A DNA stretch of 64,000 nt from Acinetobacter sp. WC-141 (GCF_000313935.1 NZ_AMSS01000045.1:1-64000); one strand, 5' to 3'; shown: positions 16,540 through 25,881, counted from the stretch's first letter. The notes: a model not told the origin generated them from the letters alone. Translations and numbers: made by a program.

Positions 16540-17715
16540 TTAACTTTTTTTGACTTTAAATTTAAGTACTACAAATACAATAAGACCGACAATGAGTCCC
16601 CAAAAGGCTGAACCGATACCAAAAAATTGAATGCCTGAAGCGCTGCATAAAAAGGTAAATAATGCAGCTTCGCGGTCTTCAACCTGAGTAAATGCGATGG
16701 CTATGTTGTGGCTGATCGTACCAAATAAAGCAATGCCAGCTAAAGCTACAATAAAGATATGTGGAAAAGACATCAGTAAGCTTGTCAGCGTTGCAGCAAA
16801 CAAACCCATTAAGATATAGAAAAAGCCACAGCTCATGCCAGCAATATAGCGTTTACTTGGGTCTGGGTGGACTTGATCATCTAAGCTTACCGCAGCACTA
16901 ATTGCAGCAATATTGACGCTATAACAGCCAAAAGGTGCAAGCACAACTTGGGTTAAACCTGTCCAGCCAATCAGTTGATTAACATGTGGTTTATAGCCAT
17001 AACTTTTGATCATGGCAATTCCGGGTAAATATTGAGACGCCATGCTAATCACAAAAAGTGGAAGAGCTAATCCTAAAAGTGCTGACCAGCTAAATTCAGG
17101 ACTAATCCAAACTGGTTTCGCCAAAGACCACTGAAGAGTCGGCATATGAAACTCTAAAAAGACAGGACATAGAGCAATACCTGCAAGAGCAGTAAATACA
17201 ATGCTATAACGCGGCCATAATTTTTTTGTAATGATATAAATGACAAGTAAGGATAAAACGAATTCCCAATCATTTTGTAAACTGGCGAACAGGGAAATAC
17301 CAAATTTGAGTAAAACACCTGCAAGCATAGCACTGGTTAAGCTTTGAGGAATATATGAAAGTGCTTTTTGAAATATACCTGAAAAGCCTAAAATAGCAGT
17401 CAGTAAACCCCCTATTAAAAAAGCTCCAATGGCTTCATTTAAGCTATAGCCACTGCCTGTTGCCATAATTAAAGCGAGGCCTGCGGTTGACCATGCAGTT
17501 GCTACAGGGTATTTAAATTTCCAAGAAAGGATAAGTCCTGATAGACCAATACCTAAGCCTAAGGCCCAAAACCAAGAGGTGATTTGCTCGGGTGAAGCTC
17601 CTAAAGCTTGAGCAGCCTGAATGACTAAAACGGCCGAAACACTAATACCTATTAAAAAAGTAATAAAGCCGGCAAATACTGCTGGAATTGAAAAATCTTG
17701 AAGAATCTTTTGCAT
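16540..17715 (-). CDS. BenE-family benzoate/proton symporter-like transporter
   Basis: The product is 391 residues, the usual BenE length, with about eleven hydrophobic segments. BenE-type motifs are visible, including FAGFITFLIGISVS at the start, PVATAWSTAGLALI, and the conserved central APFGCYSVNIAAISAA. Characterised members import benzoate with protons. No benzoate catabolic (ben/cat) genes are in the window, so substrate is not certain. It diverges from an Lrp/AsnC regulator, which may control it. Confidence 0.85.
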   Translation of the reverse strand: MQKILQDFSIPAVFAGFITFLIGISVSAVLVIQAAQALGASPEQITSWFWALGLGIGLSGLILSWKFKYPVATAWSTAGLALIMATGSGYSLNEAIGAFLIGGLLTAILGFSGIFQKALSYIPQSLTSAMLAGVLLKFGISLFASLQNDWEFVLSLLVIYIITKKLWPRYSIVFTALAGIALCPVFLEFHMPTLQWSLAKPVWISPEFSWSALLGLALPLFVISMASQYLPGIAMIKSYGYKPHVNQLIGWTGLTQVVLAPFGCYSVNIAAISAAVSLDDQVHPDPSKRYIAGMSCGFFYILMGLFAATLTSLLMSFPHIFIVALAGIALFGTISHNIAIAFTQVEDREAALFTFLCSASGIQFFGIGSAFWGLIVGLIVFVVLKFKVKKS

Positions 17716-17901
17716 AATAAGTGTTTTAAATCCAAGAAAAGTGAATAGGCTTCTGCCATGGCTTCTAATTGAGGTGAATTTAGCAATTTTTTTAAAGAAG
17801 GTGCTTTCTATTTTTAACTTAAATTGGAAATAATATTTTCAAATTATTGAATAATGCTATTATTTATTCCATAGGGAATACTAAATTTGGGATATTATTT
17901 T

Positions 17902-18375
17902 ATGGAAGAACAGGCTGAAAATTTGACAGTACTTGAACTCAAAATTATGCGTGCTTTACAAGAGAATGGACGTTTAAGTAATGCTGAGCTGGCCAAACTT
18001 GTAGGAATCAGTACTTCATCTTGTTGGAATCACACTCAACGTCTTTTTAAAATTGGGGCAATCTTAGATGTGCGCGCTCGGATCAATCCAAGCATGGTGC
18101 AGCGTGATACGGTGGTGCTCGTTGGTGTGGTTTTGGACCGTTCAACTCCAGACAGCTTTCAGGCATTTGAACAGGCCGCAGGTGATTTGGAGAATGTGCT
18201 GGAGTGTTATCTGGTTGCTGGGGAAGTCGATTATTTTCTAAAAATCCGAGTCAAAGATTTAGCCGCTTTTAACCGATTCCATAGTGAAAAAATTATTGCT
18301 TTACCCGGCGTAAGACAGGTTCGAACGTTTTTTGTTCTAAATGAAGTTAAAACAGATGGTATGTTGGCATTTTAG
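17902..18375 (+). CDS. Lrp/AsnC-family transcriptional regulator
   Basis: The product is 157 residues. The N-terminal winged helix (LELKIMRALQENGRLSNAELAKL, then GISTSSCWNHTQRL) is followed by the RAM ligand-binding fold, including VLVGVVLDRSTPDSFQAFE and YLVAGEVDYFLKIRVKD. It uses the ATG at 17902; the in-frame TTG at 17887 is less likely. Lrp-family proteins sense amino acids. Its neighbours are a BenE transporter (divergent) and a LeuE-type amino acid exporter (converging), and the exporter is the more natural target of an amino acid sensor. Confidence 0.88.
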   Translation: MEEQAENLTVLELKIMRALQENGRLSNAELAKLVGISTSSCWNHTQRLFKIGAILDVRARINPSMVQRDTVVLVGVVLDRSTPDSFQAFEQAAGDLENVLECYLVAGEVDYFLKIRVKDLAAFNRFHSEKIIALPGVRQVRTFFVLNEVKTDGMLAF

Positions 18376-18425
18376 GAGCTCATCATGTTTTAAATTTATA
18401 ATGCAAAACGTATAGGTAAAGATGA

Positions 18426-19076
18426 TTAGATCGTTGAAGTTGCTAGTTTTAAACCGAATCCGAAAAATAGAATTCCGACTAAAAAAACACTACTTGCTGC
18501 AATTTTATGGTTTTCTTTAAAAAATGCTGAAAGTTTAATTCCAGAGAAGATTAATGCCGTTAAATAGCTAAAACTAATCACCTGTAAAATAACCGCTAAA
18601 ATTAAAAAGCTTAGAGCGGGGTAGGCATAGTCGGGTTCAACAAATTGAACAAAGAAAGATAGGAAAAATAAAATCGCTTTGGGGTTAAGTAAACTAATAC
18701 TGAGTGCTGTTTTATAAGGATGAACTTTATCTAAAGCGGGTAAATCAGCCATTTCTGGTTGTGGTTGATTACGTTGTTTCCAACGTTGAATACTGCCTTG
18801 TAAGAGTTTAAAGCCTAAATAAGATAGGTAAAGTGCACCTGTTAATTTAAGAATAACAAATACCCATGGAAATGCTTTGAGTAAAGAAGCAGCACCAAGA
18901 ACTGTACACAGCATTAAAATAAGGTCACCAGTGAAAATACCGAATGCGCCCATATAACCAGTTTTAATGCCGTAACGTGAAGCAATTGACATCACATAAA
19001 GAGAATTGGGTCCCGGCAATAACACAATTAGGAATGTACCAATAATATATGTTGTTAAATCTGTTATGCCGAACAC
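18426..19076 (-). CDS. LysE/LeuE-family amino acid exporter, GTG start
   Basis: The product is 216 residues with about six membrane segments. It closely follows the LeuE pattern: FGITDLTTYIIGTFLIVLLP then GPNSLYVM, and later SLLNPKAILFFLSFFVQFV. E. coli LeuE (212 residues) exports leucine and related residues. I start at the GTG at 19076. Longer frames up to 19178 would begin inside the transaldolase gene and run through its terminator hairpin, and the GTG start gives a family-length protein. An Lrp-type regulator lies next to it in converging orientation. Confidence 0.82.
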   Translation of the reverse strand: MFGITDLTTYIIGTFLIVLLPGPNSLYVMSIASRYGIKTGYMGAFGIFTGDLILMLCTVLGAASLLKAFPWVFVILKLTGALYLSYLGFKLLQGSIQRWKQRNQPQPEMADLPALDKVHPYKTALSISLLNPKAILFFLSFFVQFVEPDYAYPALSFLILAVILQVISFSYLTALIFSGIKLSAFFKENHKIAASSVFLVGILFFGFGLKLATSTI

Positions 19077-19088
19077 GAGAAACCCAAT

Positions 19089-19125
19089 AAAAAAACCGAT
19101 TTTTGCCATGATAACAAAAATCGGT
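19089..19125 (-). terminator. tal: terminator of the transaldolase gene
   Basis: ACCGATTTTT and AAAAATCGGT form a 10-bp stem. On the minus strand it is followed by a run of T (the A run at 19089-19094). It sits 25 bases past the tal stop and just before the LeuE-like start, so the two genes are separate units. Confidence 0.8.
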
Positions 19126-19149
19126 GATTTTGTATGAAAAGTGCAGTTT

Positions 19150-20139
19150 TTAAGGTTTAATTTCCCCATCAATTCCAAAGGATTGACGTAATAAAAAACT
19201 TAACTGGTCACGAGCTTTAATAAAGCCATCAACACCACCTTGTAAAAGTTGGAATGCCATTAAGTCATGATTAAGTTCGTCTTTAAAACTTTGTTCATCT
19301 TGAGCTGGTCTAACAATCGCATCTGCTTGCTTTGACTTGGTCGCATCAAGAGCTGCCTCAACTGTACGTGTATCTTGCTCAAGTTGGGTAAGTAGACCAG
19401 GAGAGATTGTTAGTAGATCGCAACCCGCAAGCCCAAGTACTTGATCAATGCTACGGAAGCTCGCACCCATCACTTGAGTTGGAATATTTTGCTGTTTGTA
19501 GTAAGTGTAGATTTTTTTAACTGAAACTACGCCTGGGTCTTTTTCGATTGGGTAAGAATCTACACCTTCAGCTTTTTTGTACCAGTCTAAAATACGGCCT
19601 ACAAATGGTGAAATTAAAGTGACTTTTGCATCTGCACAAGCTTGTGCTTGATGTAAACCGAAAAGGAGGGTGAGGTTACACGCAATTCCTTCCGCTTCAA
19701 GTACTTTAGCAGCTTGAATACCTTCCCAAGTTGACGCGATTTTAATCAGAATACGTGACTGGTCAATACCATAACCTTTGTAAAGTTCACATAATTCATG
19801 TGCTTTTTGAATGGTTGCTTCGGTGTTGTATGAAAGGGCAGCATCAACTTCTGTAGAAACACGGCCTTCAATGAGTTTTAAAATTTCTACGCCAAATTTT
19901 ACAGTCAAAATATCAATGGTTCTTTCGATTAACTCATCGTTACTATAGCCTTCTTCTTTGGCTTGATAATAAGCATCTTCAATCAGCTCTTTACTTTCAG
20001 GTTGTTCTGCTGCTGCCGTAATTAATGAAGGGTTAGTCGTCGCGTCTAATGGACGGAACTTACGAATTGCATCAAGGTCGCTACTGTCGGCAACAACGGT
20101 CGTTAATGTTTTTAATTGGTCAAGTGCTGTATGAGTCAT
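19150..20139 (-). CDS. tal: transaldolase
   Basis: The product is 329 residues, slightly longer than TalB of E. coli. It transfers dihydroxyacetone from sedoheptulose-7-phosphate to glyceraldehyde-3-phosphate in the non-oxidative pentose phosphate pathway. The N-terminal DATTNPSLI motif contains the catalytic Asp, and the Schiff-base lysine is in RILIKIASTWEG (about residue 137). The phosphate-site SFRSIDQVLGLAGCD stretch is also present. It is a cytoplasmic housekeeping enzyme, transcribed alone. Confidence 0.95.
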   Translation of the reverse strand: MTHTALDQLKTLTTVVADSSDLDAIRKFRPLDATTNPSLITAAAEQPESKELIEDAYYQAKEEGYSNDELIERTIDILTVKFGVEILKLIEGRVSTEVDAALSYNTEATIQKAHELCELYKGYGIDQSRILIKIASTWEGIQAAKVLEAEGIACNLTLLFGLHQAQACADAKVTLISPFVGRILDWYKKAEGVDSYPIEKDPGVVSVKKIYTYYKQQNIPTQVMGASFRSIDQVLGLAGCDLLTISPGLLTQLEQDTRTVEAALDATKSKQADAIVRPAQDEQSFKDELNHDLMAFQLLQGGVDGFIKARDQLSFLLRQSFGIDGEIKP

Positions 20140-20269
20140 TGATATTCAACATCTTCAGTAATAAATCTTATGTTTTCTTTATAGCACAAAGTCTATTCCT
20201 GCTGTCGATATATCAATTGTTATATTTCAAAGAAAAACGTTTAGGTTCTGCATCTAAATTGAAATAATT

Positions 20270-21163
20270 TTAAGGCGCCTGTTGCATTCGTTGCTTGCGG
20301 ATATATTCAATCAGAAATCTGGCTGCAGCCCCAAGCTCACTTTCACGACTCCAAACTAAATCGACGTAATATTCGAATCTGGGTGTGAAATCTAGTAAAT
20401 CCAATACTTTAAGCTTATTTTTTAATTCTGGGTTTTCTTTAAACATTTCTTGAGGAAGAACCCCCCAACCCAAATTACGCAAAATCATTAAGCAAGCAGA
20501 GTGATGGTTGTCTGTACGCCAATAATGTTTCGAAAAAAGCAATTCTGGCTTTAAAGTTTCATCTCGGCTTGCAACTACAATTTGTCGTGTAGTAAGGATT
20601 TGTTCATAAGAAACCTGATTTTGGCTTGCTAGGGGATGGTTATTTGAAATAACAGGAATTAAAGCCTCACGTTTAAGCTCTACAAATTGTTCTCTGTTAT
20701 CTAGGTGCTCGCGTTCAAACATCAGTGCTAGTTGGGCAGAGCCGTCTAATAACATTTGAAGAGCATCTTCTTGAGGCGCAGACACAATATTAATTTGTAA
20801 GTCAGGGAAACGACTTTCTAAAAGACAAATATAGTCAGTCCAATTGGTGTGTAAAAGTTCAGAGACAATCACAATGGTTAAGTTTGCTTCTAAACCTGTA
20901 CTTAACGCGTGAGCATGTTGTTTCCATTGGTTCATCTCAATTAAAAGCTGAGATGTCTTTTCGTATAACACCCGTGCTTCATCAGTAGGGACGGGTTCAC
21001 GGCCTTTACGGTCAAATAAAGTTAAGTCCAGATCAATTTCTAGGTTGGCAATAGACATGCTTACAGCCGAAGGAACTTTGCCAAGTTTACGTGCTGCTGC
21101 TGAAAAAGAGCCGGTTTCAATCACGGCCTGAAACATGAGTAGTTGTTCTTGATTAATATTCAT
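20270..21163 (-). CDS. aceR: LysR-family regulator AceR, divergent from aceI
   Basis: The product is 297 residues: an N-terminal winged helix (EQLLMFQAVIETGSFSAAAR, then KVPSAVSMSIANLEIDL) and an effector-binding domain. Its position, 90 bp from and divergent to the chlorhexidine pump gene aceI, matches AceR of A. baumannii, which is known to activate aceI in response to chlorhexidine. The name rests on this context and on the very clear identity of aceI. A LysR-type ATTG-N7-CAAT dyad lies between the two genes. Confidence 0.85.
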   Translation of the reverse strand: MNINQEQLLMFQAVIETGSFSAAARKLGKVPSAVSMSIANLEIDLDLTLFDRKGREPVPTDEARVLYEKTSQLLIEMNQWKQHAHALSTGLEANLTIVIVSELLHTNWTDYICLLESRFPDLQINIVSAPQEDALQMLLDGSAQLALMFEREHLDNREQFVELKREALIPVISNNHPLASQNQVSYEQILTTRQIVVASRDETLKPELLFSKHYWRTDNHHSACLMILRNLGWGVLPQEMFKENPELKNKLKVLDLLDFTPRFEYYVDLVWSRESELGAAARFLIEYIRKQRMQQAP

Positions 21164-21188
21164 CTGTCAAAAAAACTGAAAGAACCTG

Positions 21189-21203
21189 ATTGGATTAATC
21201 AAT
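21189..21203. promoter_or_regulatory. candidate AceR (LysR-type) binding dyad
   Basis: ATTGGATTAATCAAT has complementary ends ATTG and CAAT around a 7-base centre and fits a T-N11-A LysR box. It lies in the 90-bp aceR-aceI interval, 51 bases upstream of the aceI ATG, a sensible activator position. Confidence 0.45.
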
Positions 21204-21253
21204 ATTATAAAAATAAAATGCACATTATCCAAGTTATTATTGAGTATTTGAAA

Positions 21254-21688
21254 ATGTTGATTTCCAAGAGAAGGCTCATTCATGCAATCAGTTATGAAGG
21301 AATTTTATTGGTCATCATTGCGATTGCATTAAGTTTTATTTTTGATATGCCAATGGACGTAACGGGTACACTCGGTGTGTTTATGGCAGTCGTTTCAGTT
21401 TTCTGGAATATGATTTTTAACCATTATTTCGAAAAAGTAGAGCATAAATATAATTGGGAAAGAACGATCCCTGTACGGATTTTACACGCGATTGGTTTTG
21501 AGGGTGGTTTGCTGATTGCAACAGTACCGATGATTGCATATATGCTTCAGATGAGTGTTATTGATGCACTTATTTTAGATATCGGTTTAACCTTGTGTAT
21601 TTTGGTTTATACCTTTGTTTTCCAGTGGTGTTATGACCATATCGAAGATAAATTTTTCCCAGATGCTAAAGCTGCATCACTTCATTAA
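21254..21688 (+). CDS. aceI: PACE-family chlorhexidine efflux protein AceI
   Basis: The product is 144 residues with four membrane helices arranged as two tandem bacterial transmembrane pair domains, the founding layout of the Proteobacterial Antimicrobial Compound Efflux family. The sequence MLISKRRLIHAISYEGILL puts Glu15, essential for proton-coupled export in AceI, at the right place. The FNHYFEKVEHKY and FQWCYDHIEDKFFP repeats mark both halves. It exports chlorhexidine and, physiologically, short diamines. I start at 21254 because that gives the family length; the frame extends upstream to 21143 without signal. It is likely activated by the divergent AceR. Confidence 0.95.
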   Translation: MLISKRRLIHAISYEGILLVIIAIALSFIFDMPMDVTGTLGVFMAVVSVFWNMIFNHYFEKVEHKYNWERTIPVRILHAIGFEGGLLIATVPMIAYMLQMSVIDALILDIGLTLCILVYTFVFQWCYDHIEDKFFPDAKAASLH

Positions 21689-21707
21689 TTCACTATATAT
21701 TGAAATG

Positions 21708-21736
21708 AAATAAGCACCCAGATGGGTGCTTATTTT
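21708..21736. terminator. bidirectional terminator between aceI and the thiolase gene
   Basis: AAATAAGCACCC and GGGTGCTTATTT form a 12-bp perfect stem with a 4-base loop, between two converging genes. Confidence 0.85.
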
Positions 21737-21754
21737 GTTAGGTCGATATAGAAA

Positions 21755-23326
21755 TTATTTTTCTACAATTGCAACCACACCTTCACCACCTGCCGTACAG
21801 ATAGAGATTAATGCGCGGCCTGAACCTTTTTGATTAATCAATTTAGCAGCAGTAGCTAAGATACGACCACCAGTTGCAGCAAATGGATGGCCTGCACCTA
21901 AAGATGAACCATTTACGTTCAGTTTAGAGCGATCGATTGAACCCAAAGGTGCATCTAAACCAAGACGTTCTTTACAGAATTTTTCATCTTCCCAAGCTTT
22001 CAAAGTAGACAATACTTGAGATGCAAATGCTTCATGAATTTCGTAGAAATCAAAATCTTGAAGTTTAAGGTTAGCGCGCTTAAGCATACGAGGTACTGCA
22101 TAAGCAGGAGCCATCAATAAGCCTTCTTTAGGGCCATTTTTACCAATGAAGTCAACAGTTGCTGTTTCAGAGAAAGAAAGGTAAGCTAAAACTTCATGAC
22201 CGTTTTCTTTTGCCCATTCTTCAGAAGCAAGCAATACAACAGATGCACCATCAGTTAACGGAGTTGAGTTACCTGCTGTCATTGTTGCAGTTTCGCCTTT
22301 ACCGAAAACTGGTTTCAATTTAGCAAGTTTTTCAACTGTGCTGTCTGCACGTAAGTTGTTGTCACGGTTAAGACCTAAGAATGGCGTGATTAAGTCATCA
22401 AAGAAACCACGTTCATAAGCAGCAGCAAGTTTTTGATGGCTGCTTGCCGCTAACTCATCTTGTGCTTCGCGAGTGATACCCCATTCTAAAGCAGTGATTG
22501 CTTGGTGCTCACCCATTGAAAGGCCAGTACGTGGTTCACCGTTACTTGGTGCATCAAGAAGCTTTTTAAAATCAATTTTTGTTAAAGCTTTCAGGCGGTC
22601 TTTACCAGTTTTAGCTACATTGAGCTCAAGTAAAACTTTACGTAAACCATCGCCTACAGCGATCGGAGCATCAGAAGTCGTGTCTACGCCACCTGCAATA
22701 CCTACGTCGATTTGACCAAGTGCAATTTTATTTGCAACAACAAAAGCTGCTTGTAAACCTGTACCACAAGCAATTTGAATGTCATAAGCAGGAGTTTCAG
22801 GAGCAAGATCTGTGCTTAATACAACTTCACGAGTCATGTTGAAGTCACGGCTGTGTTTTAAAACAGCACCCGCAACGACTTCACCAATACGCTTACCTTG
22901 TAAATTAAAGCGCTCAACCAAACCGTTTAATGCTGCTGTCAGCATGTCAGAATTAGACGCTTTAAAATAAGCAGTATTTGAACGTGCAAATGGAATACGG
23001 TTGCCACCAATAATTGCAACGCGGCGAACAGTGTTTTGGCTCATGGTTTTATCCTGTTGAACAGAAGTTTTGGTTTTTGTTGCTTTTGGTGCTGCAGCTA
23101 CATTATTAGAAGATGTAGATGGGGGTGCTGTAGCGGCGCTTTTAGTACGAGGGCTACGGGCAGGTGCAGTCGTTGAACGAGTACGTGTCGTTTTTGGAGT
23201 ATTAGTTGCTGCTTTAGGCGTTGTGCTGTTACGCTTAGTCGTGTTAGAAGCCGACTTTGATGTATTTGACACGGTTTCCTGAGCAGAATTTTCGACTGCT
23301 GGATTTTCTTGAGTTGGTTTGCTCAT
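21755..23326 (-). CDS. acetyl-CoA C-acyltransferase (thiolase) with low-complexity N-terminal tail
   Basis: The product is 523 residues; thiolases are usually 390-440. About 95 N-terminal residues are Ser/Thr/Ala/Pro/Lys-rich and disordered, with blocks such as TTPKAATNTPKTTRTRSTT, before the thiolase core starts at TVRRVAIIGGNRIPF. Core catalytic motifs are intact: nucleophile IACGTGLQAAF, then EIHEAFASQ, then CTAGGEG. Thiolases condense or cleave acyl-CoA at the beta-keto bond. The gene faces away from a FabG/MaoC pair, so it may supply or consume 3-ketoacyl-CoA for that pair. An internal Met just before SQNTVRR could give a tail-less form. Confidence 0.88.
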   Translation of the reverse strand: MSKPTQENPAVENSAQETVSNTSKSASNTTKRNSTTPKAATNTPKTTRTRSTTAPARSPRTKSAATAPPSTSSNNVAAAPKATKTKTSVQQDKTMSQNTVRRVAIIGGNRIPFARSNTAYFKASNSDMLTAALNGLVERFNLQGKRIGEVVAGAVLKHSRDFNMTREVVLSTDLAPETPAYDIQIACGTGLQAAFVVANKIALGQIDVGIAGGVDTTSDAPIAVGDGLRKVLLELNVAKTGKDRLKALTKIDFKKLLDAPSNGEPRTGLSMGEHQAITALEWGITREAQDELAASSHQKLAAAYERGFFDDLITPFLGLNRDNNLRADSTVEKLAKLKPVFGKGETATMTAGNSTPLTDGASVVLLASEEWAKENGHEVLAYLSFSETATVDFIGKNGPKEGLLMAPAYAVPRMLKRANLKLQDFDFYEIHEAFASQVLSTLKAWEDEKFCKERLGLDAPLGSIDRSKLNVNGSSLGAGHPFAATGGRILATAAKLINQKGSGRALISICTAGGEGVVAIVEK

Positions 23327-23560
23327 AAGGCTTTTCCAAGCATATTAACGATATTCTTATAAGCTACCTTAACACAATTCAAATAGACCTGTATTGACTA
23401 GAATGACATGGTAGATAGCATTCAGGTCAAGACATCAAAAGATGAACTCAAGTATGATTTGGGATGACTCTAATGAACGACTGATTTCATATTGTTCCTC
23501 TCCATTTCATAACATAATGAAGCCTGTCGTAGAAAATCATTTTTTTGAGAGATAATAATC

Positions 23561-24952
23561 ATGACTGATCAATACCAAGCATTTACACAATCTCCTATTG
23601 GTAAATTCGTTGTTAAAAATTTGGGTTTACCATCGCCTGTTGTATTAGAGCGTTTTGAAAGTGCTCAGCCAGTAGTGAATGGTGCAGTATTGGTTGGCGC
23701 AGCGCCGTCAAGTGTATTGTCAGGTGCGATTGCACAAGTACTTAGCAATATTCATGCAGACAGCTATGTAGGCAATAATGTTGCATTACAACAAGAAGCT
23801 GCAAAAGTTGGTTTAAATTTACGTCCATTTAATGCAGGCGACAAAGAATCAAAATTTAAAGCAGTAGTATTTGATGCTTCTGGTATTCAAAACTCGGAAC
23901 AGTTAAACGAACTTTATAAATTCTTTAACCCGATTGCACGTCAAGTTGCAACTTCTGGTCGAGTGATTGTTATTGGTACAACACCTGAAACTGCAAAAAC
24001 TGTGAAACAAGCGATTGCTCAGCGTGCACTTGAAGGTTTTATCAAATCTGTAGGTAAAGAATTTAAAAAGGGTATTACCGCTCAAGTTGTTTATGTAGAC
24101 GAAGGTGCTGCTGCAAACCTTGAATCAACATTACGTTTCTTGCTTTCTCCACGTTCAGCTTATGTATCTGGTCAAGTAATTCGTGTATCTAAAGCAGATG
24201 TGGTTGATGTTGATTGGGCAAAACCGCTTGCTGGTAAAACTGCATTAGTAACTGGTGCGAGCCGTGGTATTGGTGAGGCAATTGCACATGTGTTGGCACG
24301 TGATGGTGCTCATGTTATTTGTCTAGATGTACCACAACAACAAGCTGACCTTGACCGTGTAGCTGCTGACATTGGTGGTTCTACATTGGCAATTGATATT
24401 ACTGCTGCTGATGCAGGCGAAAAAATTAAAACTGCTGCTGCAAAACAAGGCGGTTTAGATATTATTGTTCATAACGCAGGTATTACTCGTGACAAAACTT
24501 TGGCAAACATGAAGCCAGAGCTTTGGGACTTGGTAATTAACATTAACTTGTCTGCTGCTGAACGCGTAAATGACTACTTGTTAGAAAACGATGGTCTAAA
24601 TGCAAATGGCCGTATTGTTTGCGTATCATCAATTAGCGGTATTGCTGGTAACCTTGGTCAAACGAACTATGCTGCGTCGAAAGCAGGTGTGATTGGTCTA
24701 GTGAAATTTACTGCACCTATCTTAAAAAATGGTATTACCATTAACGCAGTTGCACCTGGCTTTATCGAGACTCAAATGACTGCTGCGATTCCATTTGCAA
24801 TTCGTGAAGCTGGTCGCCGTATGAACTCAATGCAACAAGGTGGTTTACCTGTTGATGTAGCAGAAACGATTGCATGGTTTGCATCAACTGCTTCTACGGG
24901 GGTAAATGGCAACGTGGTACGTGTGTGTGGTCAAAGCTTGTTGGGCGCTTAA
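23561..24952 (+). CDS. two-domain 3-oxoacyl-(ACP/CoA) reductase, FabG4-like
   Basis: The product is 463 residues. The C-terminal half is a classical short-chain dehydrogenase: cofactor site TGASRGIGEAIAHVL, HNAGITRDKTLANM, and catalytic Ser-Tyr-Lys in SSISGIAGNLGQ then TNYAASKAG. The N-terminal ~215 residues form a second Rossmann-like domain lacking that catalytic set. This is the high-molecular-weight FabG layout known from mycobacterial FabG4, which reduces ketoacyl-CoA with NADH. The neighbours, thiolase and MaoC dehydratase, also match that mycobacterial grouping (FadA2, FabG4, HtdX). Confidence 0.88.
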   Translation: MTDQYQAFTQSPIGKFVVKNLGLPSPVVLERFESAQPVVNGAVLVGAAPSSVLSGAIAQVLSNIHADSYVGNNVALQQEAAKVGLNLRPFNAGDKESKFKAVVFDASGIQNSEQLNELYKFFNPIARQVATSGRVIVIGTTPETAKTVKQAIAQRALEGFIKSVGKEFKKGITAQVVYVDEGAAANLESTLRFLLSPRSAYVSGQVIRVSKADVVDVDWAKPLAGKTALVTGASRGIGEAIAHVLARDGAHVICLDVPQQQADLDRVAADIGGSTLAIDITAADAGEKIKTAAAKQGGLDIIVHNAGITRDKTLANMKPELWDLVININLSAAERVNDYLLENDGLNANGRIVCVSSISGIAGNLGQTNYAASKAGVIGLVKFTAPILKNGITINAVAPGFIETQMTAAIPFAIREAGRRMNSMQQGGLPVDVAETIAWFASTASTGVNGNVVRVCGQSLLGA

Positions 24953-24964
24953 GCACTCTTCGCT

Positions 24965-24993
24965 AAAAAGGGGTGCTTGTGCATCCCTTTTTT
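24965..24993 (+). terminator. hairpin between FabG4-like and MaoC genes
   Basis: AAAAAGGGGTGC and GCATCCCTTTTT pair with one wobble around TTGT, followed by T residues. It would limit read-through, so MaoC expression probably depends partly on escape from this terminator or on its own promoter. Confidence 0.7.
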
Positions 24994-25026
24994 ATTAAAG
25001 AATCTATAAATTATAAAAGGTTAGGT

Positions 25027-25881
25027 ATGAATACTCGTCATTTTAGCCAGCTACCAAAAGCGGCCTTGGCTTACCCAAAAGTGGTGCAAGGTTTAATTTT
25101 TAAAAAGCCTAAAGGTCCAAAAATCTTGCCACAAATTGAATATGTGGTCGATAGTCTTGAGGTTGATCAAAGTCATCTCAAAGCTTATAACGAAGTATGT
25201 GGCTTTAAAAATAATGGTTTTGTTCCCGCAATTTATTTGGCTGTGCTTTCTCAAAGTTTGCAAATGCACATGATGACGGCAGAAGCTTTTCCATTTCCGA
25301 TTTTAGGTTTAGTGCATATCCGTAACCAGATTAAACAAACTAGACCGATTGGTGTAACTGAAAAACTCACTCTTTCATGTAAATTTGGGGAACTAAAACC
25401 GCATGATAAAGGTGTTCAGTTTGACTTTATTACCACGGCAAAAGTTGGCAATGAAGTGGTCATGGAAGGCTTAACGACTTATTTATCTCGCCAAAAAGTC
25501 GAGAAAAGAGTGGGTGAGAAAGCCAAAGAAGAACAAGCACCAGCTTATGTTCCAAAGGCAGAGTGGAATATTTTAGAAAACACAGGCCGCCGTTATGCGA
25601 AAGTGTCTGGAGATTTTAACTTAATTCACATTCATGCTATTACAGCAAAAGCATTTGGTTTTAAGCAAGCAATTGCGCATGGCATGTGGAGCAAAGCTAA
25701 AGCACTAGCGAACCTCGAATTACCAAATGCTTATGAAGCAGATGTGTGGTTTAAGCTACCAATGTTCTTACCGTCAAAAGTTGAATTTTTAACTGCCAAT
25801 GCAGATAAAAAGACTGATTTCTTGATTCGTAATGCAAAATCACAAAAACCGCATGTTGCAGGAACTGTAAAAGCATTATAA
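25027..25881 (+). CDS. MaoC-family (R)-specific enoyl/hydroxyacyl dehydratase
   Basis: The product is 284 residues with two hot-dog domains. The C-terminal MaoC active-site region is YAKVSGDFNLIHIH (Asp and His of the hydratase dyad), followed by AKAFGFKQAIAHGMWS. The first domain lacks this motif, which is typical for double-hot-dog HtdX-type enzymes. It interconverts (R)-3-hydroxyacyl and enoyl thioesters. I start at the ATG at 25027 after AAGGTTAGGT; a longer frame to 24973 would read through the preceding terminator. It probably acts with the FabG-like enzyme immediately upstream. Confidence 0.88.
   Translation: MNTRHFSQLPKAALAYPKVVQGLIFKKPKGPKILPQIEYVVDSLEVDQSHLKAYNEVCGFKNNGFVPAIYLAVLSQSLQMHMMTAEAFPFPILGLVHIRNQIKQTRPIGVTEKLTLSCKFGELKPHDKGVQFDFITTAKVGNEVVMEGLTTYLSRQKVEKRVGEKAKEEQAPAYVPKAEWNILENTGRRYAKVSGDFNLIHIHAITAKAFGFKQAIAHGMWSKAKALANLELPNAYEADVWFKLPMFLPSKVEFLTANADKKTDFLIRNAKSQKPHVAGTVKAL

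Noticed and set aside
23070..23282. Plus-strand open frame opposite the thiolase N-terminal tail
   Set aside because: It is the complement of a repetitive coding stretch and has no ribosome site.
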